Assembly: GCF_002795845.1 (NCBI RefSeq)
Contig: NZ_CP011797.1
Span: 2,007,501-2,071,500, forward strand
DNA: 64,000 nt
Reading direction: 5' to 3'
From: Reinekea forsetii
GTDB lineage: Bacteria > Pseudomonadota > Gammaproteobacteria > Pseudomonadales > Natronospirillaceae
Below the pieces are notes generated by a model, which did no database searches, had not been told where the DNA came from, and saw only the letters and a list, made by a program, of their open reading frames with translations. This document shows positions 45,857 through 53,737 of this stretch, in pieces. The position numbers were made by a program, and so were the translations under genes. How positions within the stretch are numbered: position 1 is the first letter of the stretch; every line of letters starts with the position of its first letter.

Positions 45857-46737
45857 ATTGCTACCTCGGCAAAAGTTTTCGCACGTGATAGGTCGTTTTT
45901 TGCTTGCTGCAGCAATTCCAACGCTGCCTGCCCGTAAGCAATGTAATGTTCATTAATACCGTCAACATCCAGTTGGCGCCCTCCTTCATGTGCAATCATG
46001 TCAATATGGGGCTCGATGGAGAAGAGTCCGTTATAACCTAGCTTCAGTAACTGCTTAATGTTTTCGAGAAGGTGGACTGCACCCTTGCCTGGAAAGCAAT
46101 AATCGATTTTGCCATTGGCAGTGCGAACGGCATCTTTGATATGCACATGTGCGATCGAGTCAAAGCAGGATGTTATAAAATCTTCAGGCGCATTTTGATA
46201 GGCTGGACCATTACCGAGATCTAACAACAACTGTAGCGATGGAGACGTTATTTCCTTGAGCATTATTTGTGTATTCTGTGCGTCGATTCCTGCCCAACCT
46301 GTACAGTTTTCGTGAAGGAGAACCAACCCACCTTGCGCAGCTCTGGCGGTTAGTCTTGTCAACCGTTCTAACACCCGATCCCGCCATTCATTGATTTCCA
46401 GGTAACCTTGCAGGTATGACATTACGCGTATGTGGCGACTACCGACGAAATGACTTAAATCAATCAGCCGTGCAAGCTCATCTTCTTCTTGTTCTAAGTC
46501 TGTATCGATCGATCGTTGCCAGTTGCCAATTCGAGAGGCTAGGCAATTAACTTGCAGCCCGGCGTCCGCTAATTGCTTGGCGACTGATTTTGCCAATACA
46601 CCGCTAAGTTCATCCACGGGCATCCCGTCGATATTCCGAAGCTCCATAAACTGCCAATTCAATTGTTGATGTGCATCAATCTGCTGTGTCAGGTTTCGAC
46701 CCGCTTCATCTGCGAGGCCAGATAAACGCTCAAGCAT
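45853..46737 (-). CDS. Sugar phosphate isomerase/epimerase-like TIM barrel (xylose isomerase-like)
   Basis: A 294-residue TIM barrel of the AP-endonuclease-2 / xylose-isomerase-like family. Metal-site blocks are LVLLHENCTGW (Glu), LLLDLGNGPAY (Asp), SIAHVHIKDAV (His) and GLFSIEPHID (Glu). Such proteins isomerise or epimerise sugars, inososes and hydroxy-keto acids. It lies between the second DegT gene (3-base gap) and the M20 gene (4-base overlap). It probably acts on the polyol-like part of the pathway. Confidence 0.85.
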   Translation of the reverse strand: MLERLSGLADEAGRNLTQQIDAHQQLNWQFMELRNIDGMPVDELSGVLAKSVAKQLADAGLQVNCLASRIGNWQRSIDTDLEQEEDELARLIDLSHFVGSRHIRVMSYLQGYLEINEWRDRVLERLTRLTARAAQGGLVLLHENCTGWAGIDAQNTQIMLKEITSPSLQLLLDLGNGPAYQNAPEDFITSCFDSIAHVHIKDAVRTANGKIDYCFPGKGAVHLLENIKQLLKLGYNGLFSIEPHIDMIAHEGGRQLDVDGINEHYIAYGQAALELLQQAKNDLSRAKTFAEVAI

Positions 46738-46740
46738 TGG

Positions 46741-47880
46741 TTACCCTTTATATGATTGTAAAGCAATAACGACCGACTCAACTTGCGTATCGGTAAGTTC
46801 CGGATAAATCGGTAGGGCGATCGCCTGTTGAGCAATTGTTTGCGAATTTGGGAAGTCATCGTCGATTTTTCGCCAATCAGCAAAGGCAGGTTGATCCGGC
46901 AATGGGTCGGGAAATCCGCGTTTACTTTCTATCCCTTCTCTCCGTAGATGGTCAGCTAATGCTTGAGGGGATTCTGTTAAAAGTACGTAGCTGTATGGGA
47001 CGTTCTTCACGTCACCAAGTGAAATATCACTCTGCTGACGACGCCAGCCCAATCTATCAATAACCGCATCGTACTGTTCAACAATCGCGTTTCGACGCTG
47101 ATTCTGTTCTTCCAACTTGGTAAGTTTCTGCATCAGATAGGCTGCATTTATGTCGTCCATACGACTGTTATAACCCAAAACAAAATGGGTGAAACGGACT
47201 TGCCCATCTTGCCCATGATTGCGGTACATTGCGCATTTTCGATGTAACAATTTGTCATGTGTCACTAACATACCTGCGTCACCTAACCCACCTAGCGGCT
47301 TAGCCGGGAAGAAGGAGTACACACCAACATCTCCGATCAGTCCCGTGGGTGTTCCGTTAACACTGCCACCCAAGCAAGTAGCGCTGTCTTCTACTATCGA
47401 GATTGATGCAGGTAATTTAGATTTTAACGCCGCAACGTCCATTACTTGTCGATACAGGTGAACTGCAATAACAGCCTTCGTTCGTGAGGTGATTTTACAC
47501 AAGACAGTTTCACTGTTTAGCATGAAGTCATTCTTGTTTACGTCCACGAATATTGGTGTGGCTCCGACCGATACAATTGCACTCGCCGTTGAAACATATG
47601 AGTATGCAGGAGTGATGACTTCATCTCCTGGACCTATGCCCAACGCTTTTAATGCGATGACCATACCCATTGAAGCTGAACTGACAGCAGCACAATGGAC
47701 AGCTTTCTGAGTTGAATTGTGAAGTTGCAGATACTCCGCGATTGCCTTTTCAAATGAAACGACTGAATCTTTCAGTATAAACTGCCCTTTGGCACAGTGC
47801 GCCTCTATGAGTTCAGGCAGCCTATCTGGCAATGATTTGTATCTCTCGACATAGTTAAAAAATGAGATGGTCATGTCCAA
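46741..47880 (-). CDS. DegT/DnrJ/EryC1/StrS aminotransferase, second of a tandem pair
   Basis: A 379-residue PLP aminotransferase of the secondary-metabolite sugar group. The PLP Lys is at about residue 194 in YSFFPAKPLGGLGDAG, the PLP-ring Asp in IVEDSATCLGG, and the cofactor pocket in VITPAYSYVSTASA. Family members aminate keto-sugars or inososes, usually from glutamine or glutamate. It is directly adjacent (0-base gap) to a paralogue. Two tandem copies could form a heterodimer or aminate two positions. Confidence 0.92.
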   Translation of the reverse strand: MDMTISFFNYVERYKSLPDRLPELIEAHCAKGQFILKDSVVSFEKAIAEYLQLHNSTQKAVHCAAVSSASMGMVIALKALGIGPGDEVITPAYSYVSTASAIVSVGATPIFVDVNKNDFMLNSETVLCKITSRTKAVIAVHLYRQVMDVAALKSKLPASISIVEDSATCLGGSVNGTPTGLIGDVGVYSFFPAKPLGGLGDAGMLVTHDKLLHRKCAMYRNHGQDGQVRFTHFVLGYNSRMDDINAAYLMQKLTKLEEQNQRRNAIVEQYDAVIDRLGWRRQQSDISLGDVKNVPYSYVLLTESPQALADHLRREGIESKRGFPDPLPDQPAFADWRKIDDDFPNSQTIAQQAIALPIYPELTDTQVESVVIALQSYKG

Positions 47881-48999
47881 TTACTCCTTATAGAAATTTT
47901 GTATACATTGAACAATGTCATCAAGTTGATGCTGCTGCATTTCTGCATGCATTGGCAATCCCAAAGCACAGGTAGAAGCTTTTTCAGCTACTGGGAAATC
48001 GCCCTGGCGGTACCCTAAGTGTCGACAGATGGGCTGCATATGCAGAGGGATTGGGTAATAGGTTTCTGTTGTAATTCCTGCTAGTGCTAAGTGTTGAGCC
48101 AAAGCATCACGGTTATCTACCTCAATTAGATACACATAATCAACCCGATTTGCGTCATACCCACGACTGTTGAATATTGGCGTTTTTACCATTGGTGCTT
48201 GTGCGTTCAGACTTGTCGTTAGATAATCAGAATTTGCTGACCTTGCTTGTATGTTTTCCTCTAAAACCGAGAACCGGGACCGTAAAACCATCGCGTGCCA
48301 CTCGTCCATTCGGCTATTAAAGCCAATTCGCTGAGCGATACCGGATTCGTCCCGCCCTAAATTACCAAGCTGTCGGCAAGCTTTCGCAAATTTGTCGTTG
48401 TTTGTGAGTATCATGCCTGCGTCACCGAGCGCCCCAAGTGTTTTAGTTGGAAAAAAAGATAAAACCCCACCTAAGCCGAAACCGCCTGCATGCACACCAT
48501 TTTGATACATTCCAATGGCTTCGGCACTGTCTTCAAATATCAACAACTGATGCCGTTCAGCAACCTCCCGGATGCTCGGCATGTCTGCCATTTGACAAAA
48601 CAAATGGACAGGCATGATCGCTTTCGTTTTAGGCGTTATTGCTGCTTCTATGGAAGTTGAATTCATGGCATAGGATTCCGCCTCGATATCTACAAACACG
48701 GGTGTCGCGCCAACATGTAATATGCAGGAAACCGAAGCAAAAAAGGAATAACAGGGAACGATAACTTCATCGCCAACCCCGACTCCCGCAGCGGTTAGGC
48801 CGATAATGAGAGCATCGGTACCATTGCCAACCGCGATCGCATTTTTGATTCCGGTAAACTGTTCCATTTCTCGTTCAAAGCTATCAACCTGGCTTCCATT
48901 TATGAGTTCGGTCTGCTGTATAATTTCCTTAAGTTGTGCTTTCCACTGTTGCTGGAAAAACATAATTTCCTGCTGATTTTCATAGAATGGTACAGCCAT
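47881..48999 (-). CDS. DegT/DnrJ/EryC1/StrS aminotransferase, first of a tandem pair
   Basis: A 372-residue PLP aminotransferase. The PLP Lys is Lys186 in SFFPTKTLGALGDAGMI; the ring Asp is Asp157 in FEDSAEAIG; VIVPCYSFFASVSCIL lines the pocket. All catalytic residues are present. The start overlaps the oxidoreductase stop by one base (TAATG). It is clearly related to, but not a recent duplicate of, the next gene. Typical substrates are keto-sugars or scyllo-inosose-like compounds. Confidence 0.92.
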   Translation of the reverse strand: MAVPFYENQQEIMFFQQQWKAQLKEIIQQTELINGSQVDSFEREMEQFTGIKNAIAVGNGTDALIIGLTAAGVGVGDEVIVPCYSFFASVSCILHVGATPVFVDIEAESYAMNSTSIEAAITPKTKAIMPVHLFCQMADMPSIREVAERHQLLIFEDSAEAIGMYQNGVHAGGFGLGGVLSFFPTKTLGALGDAGMILTNNDKFAKACRQLGNLGRDESGIAQRIGFNSRMDEWHAMVLRSRFSVLEENIQARSANSDYLTTSLNAQAPMVKTPIFNSRGYDANRVDYVYLIEVDNRDALAQHLALAGITTETYYPIPLHMQPICRHLGYRQGDFPVAEKASTCALGLPMHAEMQQHQLDDIVQCIQNFYKE

Positions 49000-50063
49000 T
49001 AGGCGGTTTCCTTTAAGGACATTTCGGTCATAGGGTGACAGTTAACTTGAGTTCCTGAGCGTACGGATATATTTTTAGCGGCCTCAAGAATCTCAACTTT
49101 TTGCTCATTGAATCCGAGGTCCATTCCCGCAGGGCGGATCACTGAAAAGTTTTGCTGGCTCGCAATAAAGTACTGATAGGCTCTGATAAAACACAAGGTG
49201 AGAGGGTCATCTTCTATCAGTTGGTCTGAGTACAAAGTGCCAGTGGGTGTCACAATGGTTAACCGAGAGTAACTATCATCACCTCCAGACGGAAAGGCTA
49301 CCTCTATTCTGTGACCGGTTGAAGTGAGCACATTGAGATAACGTTCCCTGGATGTGTGTATTAAACTGGAATGAAGCTGCGAAGTGATTCCATTGTCATG
49401 CCGCAGTGTCAGATCACCTTTGCCTAAATTCGGAATCACCATGTCCGGCATAATCATGTCTGATACTTGTGCCGACTCAACCACAGCAGCCCCACCCAAA
49501 TACAGAGCTAGTGCGACTTGATGAGGCATTTCGATGTCGAATACGTGCTCACCACAGCGTTGTCGGGAGCGCATAAAGCGTGATTTATTCTGCACCACGG
49601 TAATATGACTAAGACGACCAAAGGCCTCGGAGTCCAGTAGCTCCTTTGCTTTAGTCACAGCGGCACTGCTTACCCAATTAGCAACGACCAGAATTTTAGC
49701 GCCATAGAACCGCTCTAGCGCTTTTAATTGCAATAGTTGCTCACGAGTCGAGACGGCTGGCTTCTCAACAATGATTTGGCGATACCCGCAATTTAATGCT
49801 GTCTTAATATTTTCAAAGTGTGAGGATGGTGGAGAACAGACATGCAATACGCAATACGCAGAATCTTCCTTGCTTATTGGCTGCAGTGCCGTCTGGAAAA
49901 GAACATTCTCGTATTCGATTTTTGCTCTTGGCTGCGCGTTGTCGATAGCAACGACCCCAGGATTAATAACATTACTCCAACCCATATCACGCATTTTTGA
50001 GATACAGTGATGATGCAAACTACGCCCAGCGAATCCATATCCGATGATTAATATTTTTAGCAT
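48999..50063 (-). CDS. Gfo/Idh/MocA-family oxidoreductase (first copy)
   Basis: About 354 residues. The Rossmann motif is ILIIGYGFAGRSLHHH, the family Lys motif is QIIVEKPAVSTREQ, and a C-terminal alpha/beta domain follows (CGEHVFDIEMPHQVALALY). Start ATG 50063 fits the Rossmann N-terminus with AGG 6 bases upstream; the frame opens 10 codons earlier. It probably makes the keto group that the DegT enzymes aminate. It follows trpC after 62 bases, the largest gap in the operon. Confidence 0.85.
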   Translation of the reverse strand: MLKILIIGYGFAGRSLHHHCISKMRDMGWSNVINPGVVAIDNAQPRAKIEYENVLFQTALQPISKEDSAYCVLHVCSPPSSHFENIKTALNCGYRQIIVEKPAVSTREQLLQLKALERFYGAKILVVANWVSSAAVTKAKELLDSEAFGRLSHITVVQNKSRFMRSRQRCGEHVFDIEMPHQVALALYLGGAAVVESAQVSDMIMPDMVIPNLGKGDLTLRHDNGITSQLHSSLIHTSRERYLNVLTSTGHRIEVAFPSGGDDSYSRLTIVTPTGTLYSDQLIEDDPLTLCFIRAYQYFIASQQNFSVIRPAGMDLGFNEQKVEILEAAKNISVRSGTQVNCHPMTEMSLKETA

Positions 50064-50125
50064 ACGATACCTGCATTCCTTTGTTCGTATCACCTACTGC
50101 CTAAAAGGCGATTCAAAACCTTGAT

Positions 50126-50902
50126 TTAATCCATCATTATTTCGGAAATTTTCCCTGGAATATCTTCTTGACAAATAATGGACTCACCAATCAGCATGGC
50201 ATTAAAACCAAGTGACTCCATGAAAAGAACATCCTCTCGAGTGTGGATACCACTTTCACTGACTGTGATTATATTATCTGGAATTAGCTCCATAAGCCGG
50301 CGTGTTTTCTCAAAATCGGTTTTAAACGTATCAAGATCCCTATTGTTAATACCAATAATCTCTGCACCGGCCTCAAGTGCTCTTTTAACATCAGATTCGT
50401 CGAATGTTTCAACCAAAGCGGACATTCCCAATTCATGCGTTTTCGCGATCAGATCTTTCAGTGTGTTTTGATCGAGTATTCGGACGATGAGTAACACCGC
50501 ATCGGCATTAGAAGCACGAGCCTCATACAACTGATATTCCGAGGCAATAAAATCTTTAAACATCACCGGTACAGATATATCTGAGTTACTCGCGATGGAG
50601 CGTACAATTTCTGAACTTCCCGCAAAAAAATGCTCATCCCCCAAAACCGATATCGCGCTTACACCGGCCTTTTGATAGAGCTTTGCGATTTCAAGATGAT
50701 TAAAGTTTTCTTTTAGAATTCCTTTCGAAGGTGATTTCTTTTTTACTTCCGCAATCAATGAAATATTAGCACCGGAAAGTGCGTGCTTGAAATTTCTGGG
50801 CGACCTTGCTTTTTTAATTTGCTGCTTAAGCTGTGAAATAGTCAATTGCTTTTCTTTACTTTCCGTTTCATGTTTTTTGTATGCGACAATATCATCTAAC
50901 AT
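50126..50902 (-). CDS. trpC: Indole-3-glycerol phosphate synthase
   Basis: A 258-residue TIM barrel that closes the indole ring. Catalytic residues lie in LIAEVKKKSPSKG, VMFKDFIAS, LVETFDESDV, IGINNRDLDTF and VSESGIHT; all are present. It is the monofunctional form, with trpF separate at the other end of the operon. AGGA precedes the ATG by 7 bases. It is the first gene of the 15-gene operon, 38 bases after a near-consensus promoter. Confidence 0.95.
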   Translation of the reverse strand: MLDDIVAYKKHETESKEKQLTISQLKQQIKKARSPRNFKHALSGANISLIAEVKKKSPSKGILKENFNHLEIAKLYQKAGVSAISVLGDEHFFAGSSEIVRSIASNSDISVPVMFKDFIASEYQLYEARASNADAVLLIVRILDQNTLKDLIAKTHELGMSALVETFDESDVKRALEAGAEIIGINNRDLDTFKTDFEKTRRLMELIPDNIITVSESGIHTREDVLFMESLGFNAMLIGESIICQEDIPGKISEIMMD

Positions 50903-50946
50903 TTATCACGTCCTTTTAAGTTAGTTTTCTAAATCTCAATGAGCGA

Positions 50947-50975
50947 TTAATATGAGCAATACATAACCATGTCAA
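50947..50975 (-). promoter_or_regulatory. Near-consensus sigma-70 promoter of the biosynthetic operon
   Basis: On the minus strand a perfect -35 TTGACA (50970-50975), 17-bp spacer and -10 TATTAA (50947-50952). Transcription should start near 50940, giving a leader of about 38 bases before trpC. There is no Trp leader peptide or attenuator in so short a leader. The IS-like element starts 18 bp upstream of the -35 and leaves the promoter intact. Confidence 0.7.
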
Positions 50976-50992
50976 ATACAATATCTTTCAGA

Positions 50993-51983
50993 AGGGCACC
51001 TCTATTAACTCGCTTTTACCCAGCGTTATTATTCGTTGTTTATTAATATTTCCGTAGGCACCATATTTTTGCGTAATTTACCGTTTTTAGTTCAATAAAG
51101 CTCAAAAACGACCTTTTAATGGCCTATTTTCGTTCATTTAGCAAATAACGGACGCACCTCTCCTTTGAAGACTGACCATTCGTCTCATATTGTAAGCCAA
51201 GTTCATCAGGCCAATTTTGACGGCCGCTCGTGTGTGGCCAATGGTTCGAACAAACATTCCGCCTTGTTCATTTTCCATCGATCCAAATACATGTTCAACA
51301 CGAGCACGCGTCTTGGATTTCTTGCTGTTCATTTCTTGTTGTTTGACTGACAACGGCTTATTACGTCGGGCCTTTTTATGAACCTTGTTACGGTAACCCG
51401 ACGCATAAAGTTCCAATGTACTCGCTTCACTTTGATAGGCGCTGTCTGCCCATACATCGGCCGAACTGTTGTCGGCTAGCAATTCGATAAAGACCTGACT
51501 GTCGTGAACTTCTGCAGAGGTGACATCATAGTCACGGATCAATTTGTTTTCATTATCGATGGCGACATGCACTTTATATCCAAAGTGAACTTCATTATTC
51601 TTCTTGGTCCACCGGGCATCAACGTCTTTCTGGCTGGCTTTATGGTTGTTTTCCGCAAAGCTTTCGGGGGTAATGCCGGCTTTAATGTCTTTGTTTTCTT
51701 CACGGGTATTACGTTGTCTGGGAGCTTCAATAAAACTTGCATCGACAATTTGGCCTTTGCGCGCCGCGAGGCCCTTCAGTTGCAGTTGATATTCAAAACC
51801 ATGAAATAACTGCTTAACGATACCCTTTTTAGTCAGCCGCTCCCGAAATAACCAGATTGTTTTGGCATCGGGTACCCGATCCTCGGGCATCAATCCCAGA
51901 AATCGACAAAAGCTATACCGGTCTCGGATCTGAAATTCAGATTGGTCATCGCTGATGTTGTAGAGACTCTGGAGAGGTGCCCT
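50993..51983 (-). mobile_element. Decayed IS5-family insertion sequence
   Basis: A 991-bp segment bounded by a perfect 11-bp inverted repeat: AGGGCACCTCT at 50993-51003 and AGAGGTGCCCT at 51973-51983. It contains a minus-strand IS5-type transposase reading frame that lacks its N-terminus. The right repeat abuts coding sequence for LQSLYNISDD, so an internal deletion has removed the 5' part of the transposase. No target duplication was evident. Confidence 0.7.
51138..51983 (-). pseudogene. IS5-family transposase, N-terminally truncated
   Basis: The frame reads SLYNISDDQSEFQIRDRYSF, then MPEDRVPDAKTIWLFRERL and a DDE domain: Asp in QIVDASFIEAPRQR, Asp in DVWADSAYQSE, Glu in RARVEHVFGSME. Catalytic residues are intact, but about 60-75 N-terminal residues (DNA-binding part) are gone and no proper start remains; ATG 51893/51890 would give about 251 residues. 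It is likely inactive. Confidence 0.8.
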
Positions 51984-52316
51984 AAAGTCAATTAAAGATA
52001 TAACAAATAAATTCTCAGTAGGAGTCTATTTAGGGGGTAGGTGGGCTTTTGTCAAAGTATGAGTTTCCCAATCTACTAGTCCACACTAGCCATTAACAAC
52101 TCCAAATTACAAAACGAGCGGCCACCATACAGAGACCAGGTGTGGTTGTTCAACCGGAAGGGCGAATTAGTTTGGAATAGATGAAATGGGTTCTTGGGGT
52201 TTTTCCATCCAAAAACGACAGAAGCCTATGGAGAGCCTGCCACCATTAGCCTGCAGGGGTTACGCGGAGATAACGACTGTGAGTAATAGCCTCTCTATTT
52301 TTAGCTGAGATTGAAA
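51984..52316. other. Spacer between IS element and island junction
   Basis: About 330 bp. No gene, repeat or promoter could be supported by eye. Confidence 0.4.
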
Positions 52317-52505
52317 ATGGGGGATTACACCCTAAGCCTGTATAAAGAAGACAAACGACTAAGCTCCATCATGATCGAAATAAACCGGCGCCTGTACCTG
52401 GATGATGCGTTTCAAGAAATCGACCCTGAGTTTACAACACTGCAGAGCTGTATAGACAATTTATACGGCCTTATAACGGCTGAGGCGAAAGTATCGCTAC
52501 CATAA
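52317..52505 (+). CDS. Small hypothetical protein (62 residues)
   Basis: MGDYTLSLYKEDKRLSSIMI begins a hydrophilic, acidic, helix-rich peptide with no known motif. The ribosome site is weak (GAG 9 bases upstream). It ends at the base of a hairpin that serves as terminator for the opposite strand. It may be the normal neighbour of groEL in this genome; it could also be chance. Confidence 0.35.
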   Translation: MGDYTLSLYKEDKRLSSIMIEINRRLYLDDAFQEIDPEFTTLQSCIDNLYGLITAEAKVSLP

Positions 52506-52540
52506 AAAAAGCCCGCAAGCACTAGGCTTACGGGCTTCTT
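52504..52540 (-). terminator. Rho-independent terminator of groEL
   Basis: On the minus strand, stem AAGCCCG (52531-52537) pairs with CGGGCTT (52509-52515), extended by inner pairs, and is followed by seven Ts. It lies 30 bases after the groEL-type stop codon at 52570-52572. Confidence 0.75.
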
Positions 52541-52569
52541 AGAGTCCGAATGGAATTCGGGGGAACGGC

Positions 52570-52587
52570 TTACATCATGCCGCCCAT
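52570..52587 (-). pseudogene. Last codons of groEL, putative att junction
   Basis: On the minus strand ATG GGC GGC ATG ATG TAA encodes MGGMM and a stop, the hallmark Gly-Met tail of GroEL. It is followed by a terminator at the right distance. No groEL body is present to its right; the sequence there becomes AT-rich and leads into an AlpA/integrase module. This is what is expected if an element integrated at the 3' end of groEL and separated the tail and terminator from the gene. Confidence 0.5.
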
Positions 52588-52707
52588 ACATTTTTAACTA
52601 TCTGATTTAATTACCTATACACTCAACTTGCCAATCTGATACCCCTCATTATACCCCACCTGATCACTTAAGCTGTACTGACTCATGCTTGATCAGACAC
52701 ATTTACA

Positions 52708-52809
52708 ATGGAATTGATCTTTGAGGTACTGTTGCCCTTTATTGGAAGGTTGCTAGGTTATTTATTTATAGAGTTATTCTTACACGGCTTGTTACGCCTG
52801 CTGCCTTGA
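52708..52809 (+). CDS. Possible 33-residue single-span membrane peptide
   Basis: ATG 52708 to TGA 52809 encodes MELIFEVLLPFIGRLLGYLF followed by IELFLHGLLRLLP. This is one hydrophobic helix with an acidic N-terminus, similar in style to short membrane proteins often annotated as hypothetical. It overlaps the 3' end of the alpA-like gene on the other strand. No ribosome site is obvious. Confidence 0.3.
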   Translation: MELIFEVLLPFIGRLLGYLFIELFLHGLLRLLP

Positions 52810-52974
52810 TTCAACCCACTGTATGATTGCACTTTCATGCCACCCCACCGAACGGGCACCCGTCAATTGTATTTGTTTCGGAAATTTTCCCTTGGCAATC
52901 TCCAGATAAATTGTTGAGCGAGATAACCCTGTTATTTCCTTTACTTCCCTCAATCTAAGAATTTTACAGCTCAT
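52792..52974 (-). CDS. alpA: AlpA-family regulator / excisionase-like protein
   Basis: A 60-residue MerR-like winged helix: LRLREVKEITGLSRSTIYLE, then GKFPKQIQLTGARSVGWHES and AIIQWVESR. The AlpA family activates integrase genes or acts as excision factor on prophages and islands. GGAG lies 7 bases upstream of the ATG. It lies next to an integrase gene, with a large inverted repeat in its 5' region, which fits a role in controlling excision of the island. Confidence 0.85.
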   Translation of the reverse strand: MSCKILRLREVKEITGLSRSTIYLEIAKGKFPKQIQLTGARSVGWHESAIIQWVESRQQA

Positions 52975-52980
52975 TTCACG

Positions 52981-53028
52981 TCTCCGTTTTTGTGTATAGC
53001 GGTCTTATGCTATGCACAAAGACGGAGA
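52981..53028. repeat. 20-bp inverted repeat upstream of alpA
   Basis: TCTCCGTTTTTGTGTATAGC (52981-53000) and its near-complement (53009-53028), 18 of 20 matched, with an 8-base loop. It starts 7 bases upstream of the alpA start. It could be an operator for AlpA, a leader hairpin, or part of a recombination site. Confidence 0.55.
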
Positions 53029-53737
53029 AAACAATGAAATATCTGTTCATACCCGGAAGAACTTTTATCGCACAGAAAAACTGTTCGGCGGAATAGCCCG
53101 GCCATTCAGTACATTGAAAAAATGTACTTCACACCTTGAACGGTTTTTGAGGGTTACGGCTAAGGGTTTTATGTTCTAGTGGTGGCACTTATCTGTGGCA
53201 GCTACAGACTTAGCTGCAAGCGAGTCCTTCATGAGTAATTGGCATGAAGGCACATGGGTTCCAGTGGAACCAATGCCGTGAATGATTTGATCCCTGTTTA
53301 ACCCATTAATCGGGGATCACATGCATTCACAAACACACCCTTCCATTAATCAACACACCTAAAAAGGAGGTGATGCCAGCAATAATGAGAAACCGGCAAC
53401 GATGCGCTAACCCGTCTCTGTGGAGACTTTACACAGAGACGGGTCTGATAATTCGGCAATAATCGTAGTCCATACAATGCATTAGCAGCCACATCGCTGA
53501 TACAAAAGCAGTAAAAACGCCGACACAGGCACCCATGCGACCAACGACTAAACCCTATTTAAAGGTTTGATCAATTGGCACAGTACACAACCCGCAGGCA
53601 TTAACCCCTGTTCAGGTGCACCAAGCATGAGGAGCCAGTCATTTGCCCATGAGGTTTTAACCTCCGCAGGCTGAGCGGCTCAGCACAGCACGACCGGTGC
53701 TTAATCCGGTTTAACACTTACCAGTTTCAGGGTTTAT
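53029..53737. other. Highly structured non-coding segment before the integrase gene
   Basis: About 700 bp rich in hairpins: AGTACATT/AATGTACT near 53111-53131, TTCATG/CATGAA and GGTTCC/GGAACC near 53228-53275, and GATCCC/GGGATC near 53290-53319. A perfect 12-bp stem with a 9-base loop lies at 53411-53443. At 53362-53374 AAAAGGAGGTGAT is fully complementary to the 16S rRNA 3' end and abuts an ATG (53373) opening a 29-codon frame. No protein gene is convincing. It could hold regulatory RNA, the integrase leader or the att/recombination region. Confidence 0.5.

Noticed and set aside
36494-50975. Ordinary tryptophan biosynthesis operon
   Set aside because: trpE, trpG and trpD are absent, the trp genes are separated by unrelated oxidoreductases, aminotransferases and a peptidase, and an ATP-grasp ligase and exporter are in the same overlapping unit.
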